From positions 372,001 to 436,000 of the forward strand of contig NZ_JAATIT010000004.1 in NCBI RefSeq assembly GCF_011926545.1: a stretch of 64,000 nt of DNA, given 5' to 3'. The translations under genes were made by a program, and so were the position numbers. Below are positions 60,652 through 64,000 of this stretch, in pieces. The first letter of the stretch is position 1, and every line of letters begins with the position of its first letter. This stretch comes from Sphingopyxis italica. Lineage in GTDB: Bacteria; Pseudomonadota; Alphaproteobacteria; Sphingomonadales; Sphingomonadaceae. The notes beneath the pieces are model-generated. The model searched no databases. It worked only from the letters and a program-made list of their open reading frames with translations, and was not told where the DNA came from.

Positions 60652-62964
60652 ATGTTTGACGTGAAAAAAGTATCGATCGAGTGGGGCGGTGAAACGCTGA
60701 CCCTCGAAACGGGCAAGGTTGCCCGTCAGGCCGATGGCGCGGTTGTCGCGACGCTCGGCGAAACGATGGTCCTGGCCGCGGTGACCGCCGCCAAGACGGT
60801 CAAGGAAGGGCAGGACTTCTTCCCGCTTACCGTCCACTATCAGGAAAAATATTCGGGCGCGGGCCGCATCCCCGGCGGCTTCTTCAAGCGCGAGCGCGGC
60901 GCGACCGAAAAGGAAACTTTGGTTTCGCGTTTGACCGATCGTCCGATCCGTCCGCTGTTCCCCGAAGGTTTCTACAACGAAATCAACGTCATTGCCCAGG
61001 TCTTGAGCTATGACGGCCACAATGAGCCCGACATCCTGGCGATGGTCGCGGCGTCGGCCGCGCTCACCATTTCGGGCGTGCCCTTCATGGGCCCGATCGG
61101 CGCCGCGCGCGTCGGTTATGTCGATGGCGAATATATATTGAACCCGACCGACGCGCAGGTTGCCGAAGGCGACCTCGACCTCGTCGTCGCCGCCACCTAC
61201 GATGCGGTGATGATGGTCGAATCCGAAGCCAATGAGCTGTCGGAAGAGATCATGCTCGGCGCCGTGCTGTTCGCGCACGACGCGTGCAAGGAGGTCGTCA
61301 AGGCGATCGTGAAGCTGGCCGAACAGGCTGCCAAGGATCCCTGGGACATGGCCGAACAGGGCGACCTGTCGGCTGCCAAGGACAAGCTGAAGAAGCTGAT
61401 CGGCAAGGACATCGCCGCCGCTTACAAGCTGACCGACAAATCGGCCCGTTCGAACGCGCTCAACGAAGCGCGCGCGAAGGCGAAGGCCGCTTTCGCCGAC
61501 GCCGCGCCGCAGGACCAGATGGCCGCCGGCAAGCTGGTGAAGAAGCTCGAAGCCGAAATCGTTCGCGGCGCCATCCTCAAGGACGGCAAGCGCATCGACG
61601 GCCGCACGACGACGCAAATTCGTCCCATCCTTGCCGAAACGCACTTCCTCCCCCGCGCCCACGGCTCGGCGCTGTTCACGCGCGGCGAGACGCAGACGAT
61701 CGCGACCTGTACCCTTGGCACCAAGGACAGCGAGCAGATGATCGACGGTCTCAACGGCCTCAGCTACTCGAACTTCATGCTGCACTATAACTTCCCGCCC
61801 TATTCGGTCGGCGAAGTCGGTCGTTTCGGGGCGCCCAGCCGCCGCGACATCGGTCATGGCAAGCTCGCATGGCGGGCGCTGCACGCGGTGCTGCCGACGA
61901 AGGACGAATTCCCCTACACGATCCGCATCACCAGCGACATCACCGAGTCGAACGGCTCGTCGTCGATGGCGTCGGTTTGCGGCGGTTCGCTGGCCATGAT
62001 GGACGCCGGCGTTCCGCTTAAGCGTCCGGTTTCGGGCATCGCGATGGGCCTGATCCTCGAAGGTAAGGATTTCGCGATCCTGTCGGACATCCTTGGCGAC
62101 GAGGATCACCTCGGCGACATGGATTTCAAGGTGGCGGGCACGTCCGAAGGCATCACCACGATGCAGATGGACATCAAGATCGCGGGTATCACGCGCGACA
62201 TCTTCGAAGCCGCGCTGAACCAGGCGAAGGAAGGCCGCGCGCACATCCTCGGCGAAATGGCGAAGGCGCTGGGCGAAGCCCGCACCGAGCTGTCGGCGCA
62301 TGCGCCGCGCATCGAAACGATGCAGATCGACAAGTCGAAGATCCGCGACATCATCGGTACCGGCGGCAAGGTGATCCGCGAGATCGTCGCGACCACCGGC
62401 GCCAAGGTCGACATCGACGACGAAGGCCTGATCAAGATCTCGTCGAGCGACCTCGACCAGATCGAGGCGGCCCGCAAGTGGATTTCGGGCATTGTCGAGG
62501 AAGCCGAAGTCGGCAAAATCTATGACGGCAAGGTCGTCAACCTCGTCGATTTCGGGGCGTTCGTGAACTTCATGGGCGGCAAGGACGGCCTCGTCCACGT
62601 CAGCGAAATCGCCAACGAGCGCGTCGAAAAGGTCTCGGACGTCCTGGCCGAAGGTCAGGAAGTCAAGGTCAAGGTCCTCGAGATCGACCCGCGCGGCAAG
62701 GTTCGCCTGTCGATGCGCGTCGTGAATCAGGAAACCGGCGAAGAACTCGAAGACACGCGTCCGCCGCGTGAACCCCGCAGCGACCGTGGTCCCAGAGGCG
62801 ATCGGGGCCGTGATGGCGGTGACCGTGGCGACCGCGGCCCGCGTGGCGGTGGTGGCCGCGATCGCGGCCCGCGCCGTGACGGCGGCGGCGACCGCGGTCC
62901 GCGCCGCGAGCGCAGCGAAGGTCCGGAAGATCAGGGCCATGTGCCCGACTTCCTGAAGGACTAA
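60652..62964 (+). CDS. pnp: polyribonucleotide nucleotidyltransferase
   Basis: A 770-residue PNPase: first RNase PH domain (about 10-145), helical domain, second RNase PH domain with [20 protein letters not shown] and the [20 protein letters not shown] active-site region. KH ([20 protein letters not shown]) and S1 ([20 protein letters not shown]) domains follow. The last 60 residues form an Arg/Gly/Asp-rich tail made of GDRGPR-like repeats, ending HVPDFLKD. It degrades RNA phosphorolytically and is normally autoregulated through the rpsO-pnp leader. Confidence 0.98.
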   Translation: MFDVKKVSIEWGGETLTLETGKVARQADGAVVATLGETMVLAAVTAAKTVKEGQDFFPLTVHYQEKYSGAGRIPGGFFKRERGATEKETLVSRLTDRPIRPLFPEGFYNEINVIAQVLSYDGHNEPDILAMVAASAALTISGVPFMGPIGAARVGYVDGEYILNPTDAQVAEGDLDLVVAATYDAVMMVESEANELSEEIMLGAVLFAHDACKEVVKAIVKLAEQAAKDPWDMAEQGDLSAAKDKLKKLIGKDIAAAYKLTDKSARSNALNEARAKAKAAFADAAPQDQMAAGKLVKKLEAEIVRGAILKDGKRIDGRTTTQIRPILAETHFLPRAHGSALFTRGETQTIATCTLGTKDSEQMIDGLNGLSYSNFMLHYNFPPYSVGEVGRFGAPSRRDIGHGKLAWRALHAVLPTKDEFPYTIRITSDITESNGSSSMASVCGGSLAMMDAGVPLKRPVSGIAMGLILEGKDFAILSDILGDEDHLGDMDFKVAGTSEGITTMQMDIKIAGITRDIFEAALNQAKEGRAHILGEMAKALGEARTELSAHAPRIETMQIDKSKIRDIIGTGGKVIREIVATTGAKVDIDDEGLIKISSSDLDQIEAARKWISGIVEEAEVGKIYDGKVVNLVDFGAFVNFMGGKDGLVHVSEIANERVEKVSDVLAEGQEVKVKVLEIDPRGKVRLSMRVVNQETGEELEDTRPPREPRSDRGPRGDRGRDGGDRGDRGPRGGGGRDRGPRRDGGGDRGPRRERSEGPEDQGHVPDFLKD

Positions 62965-62985
62965 GGCTTTCGCCAAAGGAACAGG

Positions 62986-63014
62986 AAAGGGGTCGCCGTG
63001 GCGGCCCCTTTTTT
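62986..63014 (+). terminator. pnp intrinsic terminator
   Basis: A GGGGTCGCC/GGCGGCCCC stem (one G-U pair) is extended by AAA/TTT and followed by a run of T. It lies 22 bp after the pnp stop codon. Confidence 0.88.
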
Positions 63015-63058
63015 GTTGCGGGTCATGGGGCGGCTTTGGGGTGGGGAGCGGACGTTAG

Positions 63059-63179
63059 CCCTCTCCCCTTCAGGGGAGAGGGTTGGGAGAGGGGGCTGAA
63101 GCGGTTCATGCCCCTCTCAACTTCGGCTAGCCGGGCAAGCCGGCAAGCCTGCGTATCTCTCCCCTGAAGGGGAGAGAGC
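63059..63179. repeat. palindromic element with CCCTCTCCCC ends, copy 2
   Basis: The ends CCCTCTCCCCTTCAGGGGAG (from 63059) and CTCTCCCCTGAAGGGGAGAG (to about 63179) are inverted, and an inner GCAAGCCGGCAAGCC segment is also dyad-like. It is the relative of the element at 26830-26976. It fills most of the gap between the convergent pnp and SRPBCC genes. Confidence 0.75.
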
Positions 63180-63220
63180 AATTCTTACAATGTCGCCTTT
63201 CGGCCGCCTCCGGTCATAAA

Positions 63221-63246
63221 GAAAGGGCCGCTTGCGCGGCCCTTTC
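63221..63246 (-). terminator. terminator of the SRPBCC gene
   Basis: A perfect 11-bp stem GAAAGGGCCGC/GCGGCCCTTTC encloses TTGC. On the minus strand it is followed by TTTAT and lies 20 bp after the SRPBCC stop codon. Confidence 0.8.
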
Positions 63247-63265
63247 CTTCAGCATTGCGGGTGCA

Positions 63266-63805
63266 TCAGCCGAACAGCCGCTCGGCATAGACCTCGCGCA
63301 GGCGCGTCCAATTATCCCAGTGCGGCGCCGCCGGCGTTTCGCGCGCGCGCGCTTCGAGCACGTCGAGGTGCGCGTGCCAGCCGGCGCTGACATTGAGCAG
63401 CACCTCGGGATCCTCGATGCGCTTGTGAACGATGGTGAGCAGCACCTCGTCGCCCCGTTCGTCGAGCGTGAAGGTCACGCCGCCGGTGCTGCCCCAACTG
63501 ATCGACAAGCGGCGTGGCGCATCGATCGCCGTGACCTCGCACGTCATCCGGTGCTCATCGCCAAAGCCTTCGGGGCGCGTCCCCGACGGGTCGGTGAGCT
63601 CGTCGTTGCGCCAGACGAGATCGACCGGCGCGCCGGCCATCTGCTTCATCGCGCCCGCGGCAAGCCATTGGCGGCGAAGCTCGCTGTCGGTCAGATAGGC
63701 CCAGATGCGTGTCGCGGGCCCCGGAAGGAGGCGGGTGATTGTCAGCGTCGCAGGTTCGGTGAGCAGGCCGAAATGATCTTGTTCAAGCATCGTCGTCATC
63801 GTCAT
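63266..63805 (-). CDS. SRPBCC (AHSA1/START-like) protein
   Basis: A 179-residue protein whose core is an AHSA1-type SRPBCC fold (LTITRLLPGPATRIWAYLTD, SWGSTGGVTFTLDERGDEVL, NVSAGWHAHLDVLEARARE). This hydrophobic-pocket fold binds lipidic or aromatic ligands. Its ATG at 63805 overlaps the stop of the upstream ArsR gene (ATGA); an ATG two codons later (63799) has better spacing from the AAGGAG sequence, so either could be used. ArsR plus AHSA1 is a common two-gene unit in which the regulator controls both. Confidence 0.87.
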   Translation of the reverse strand: MTMTTMLEQDHFGLLTEPATLTITRLLPGPATRIWAYLTDSELRRQWLAAGAMKQMAGAPVDLVWRNDELTDPSGTRPEGFGDEHRMTCEVTAIDAPRRLSISWGSTGGVTFTLDERGDEVLLTIVHKRIEDPEVLLNVSAGWHAHLDVLEARARETPAAPHWDNWTRLREVYAERLFG

Positions 63806-64000
63806 TCTCCTTCTTTGCCGGGAGGGGCTTCTTTGGGGGGAGGGGGGGGCGTGGCATCCTTTGCGCGCAGAATTTTCTCGAGCACGTCGAGGCGATCGGT
63901 CCAGAAGCGGCGATAGATGCCGATCCACCGGTCGGCACGCATCAGCGGCACCGGATCGAGGCTGCACATATGCGTCCGGCCGCGGATATCGCGGCGGACC
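63802..64000 (-). CDS. ArsR-family regulator, C-terminal part (partial)
   Basis: Only the last 65 codons are in the window; the N-terminal winged helix lies beyond the right edge. The visible sequence (RGRTHMCSLDPVPLMRADRW, IGIYRRFWTDRLDVLEKIL) is the standard C-terminal end of ArsR regulators that accompany SRPBCC genes, then a Pro-rich tail. The TGA overlaps the SRPBCC ATG. The GC-rich proline stretch (a run of C near 63840) is a place to check for sequencing slippage. Confidence 0.8.
   Translation of the reverse strand, partial: VRRDIRGRTHMCSLDPVPLMRADRWIGIYRRFWTDRLDVLEKILRAKDATPPPPPKEAPPGKEGE

Overview
The window is chromosomal DNA from a GC-rich alphaproteobacterium, most probably a sphingomonad of the Sphingopyxis/Sphingomonas type. 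The clues are the uniformly high third-position GC, the family mix (TIGR02186, DUF6491, SleB-type wall hydrolase, TonB-dependent receptor, APH-DUF6285 plus acyl-CoA dehydrogenase) and several families of small palindromic intergenic elements. The genus is inferred from gene content; no 16S rRNA gene is present. I saw no tRNA, rRNA, CRISPR array, prophage or intact insertion sequence. Most of the window is ordinary core genome.

Layout. 1-5059 (minus strand): a TetR-headed operon of small detoxification genes (VOC protein, DoxX-like membrane protein, alpha/beta hydrolase, two glutathione S-transferases, a duplicated DUF1428 protein). Its promoter contains a clear palindromic operator and seems to give a leaderless tetR mRNA. 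5186-12082: comM-DUF1905, a GGDEF cyclase, an M23 peptidase/bactofilin pair, and an ICMT-like membrane methyltransferase. 12129-14399: a TonB-dependent receptor. 14559-23348: rpoB-rpoC with a sigma70 promoter, a terminator-like hairpin in the leader and a strong terminator after rpoC. 23596-30069: a DUF853 ATPase, a decayed gene fragment, sucC (no sucD beside it), etfBA behind a MerR-type palindromic promoter, and a DUF389 membrane protein.

30162-35143: a serine hydrolase, a TonB-C protein, and an APH-DUF6285 kinase fusion followed by an acyl-CoA dehydrogenase; the last two resemble the LvaA/LvaB/LvaC 4-hydroxyacyl-CoA module. 35293-40976: PhnA-like protein, exported methyltransferase, D-aminoacylase-type amidohydrolase, DUF885 lipoprotein, nhaA. 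41113-45464: an NfrB-like processive glycosyltransferase coupled to an outer-membrane barrel candidate, then a TauE/SafE permease coupled to TIGR02186. 45551-48950: HerA-type ATPase, VOC protein, SleB-type hydrolase. 49212-55737: rimP-nusA-ylxR-infB-(DUF1697)-rbfA. 55836-63014: wax-ester synthase/DGAT, tdk-GNAT, DUF6491, truB-rpsO-pnp. 63266-64000: SRPBCC protein coupled to an ArsR-type regulator that runs off the window.

The most unusual observations are: a roughly 100-bp palindromic repeat inserted in frame inside truB; five further classes of inverted-repeat elements, one of which supplies a Shine-Dalgarno sequence; a leaderless autorepressed tetR promoter; an rpoBC leader carrying an intrinsic-terminator-like hairpin; and the fused LvaAB-like kinase.
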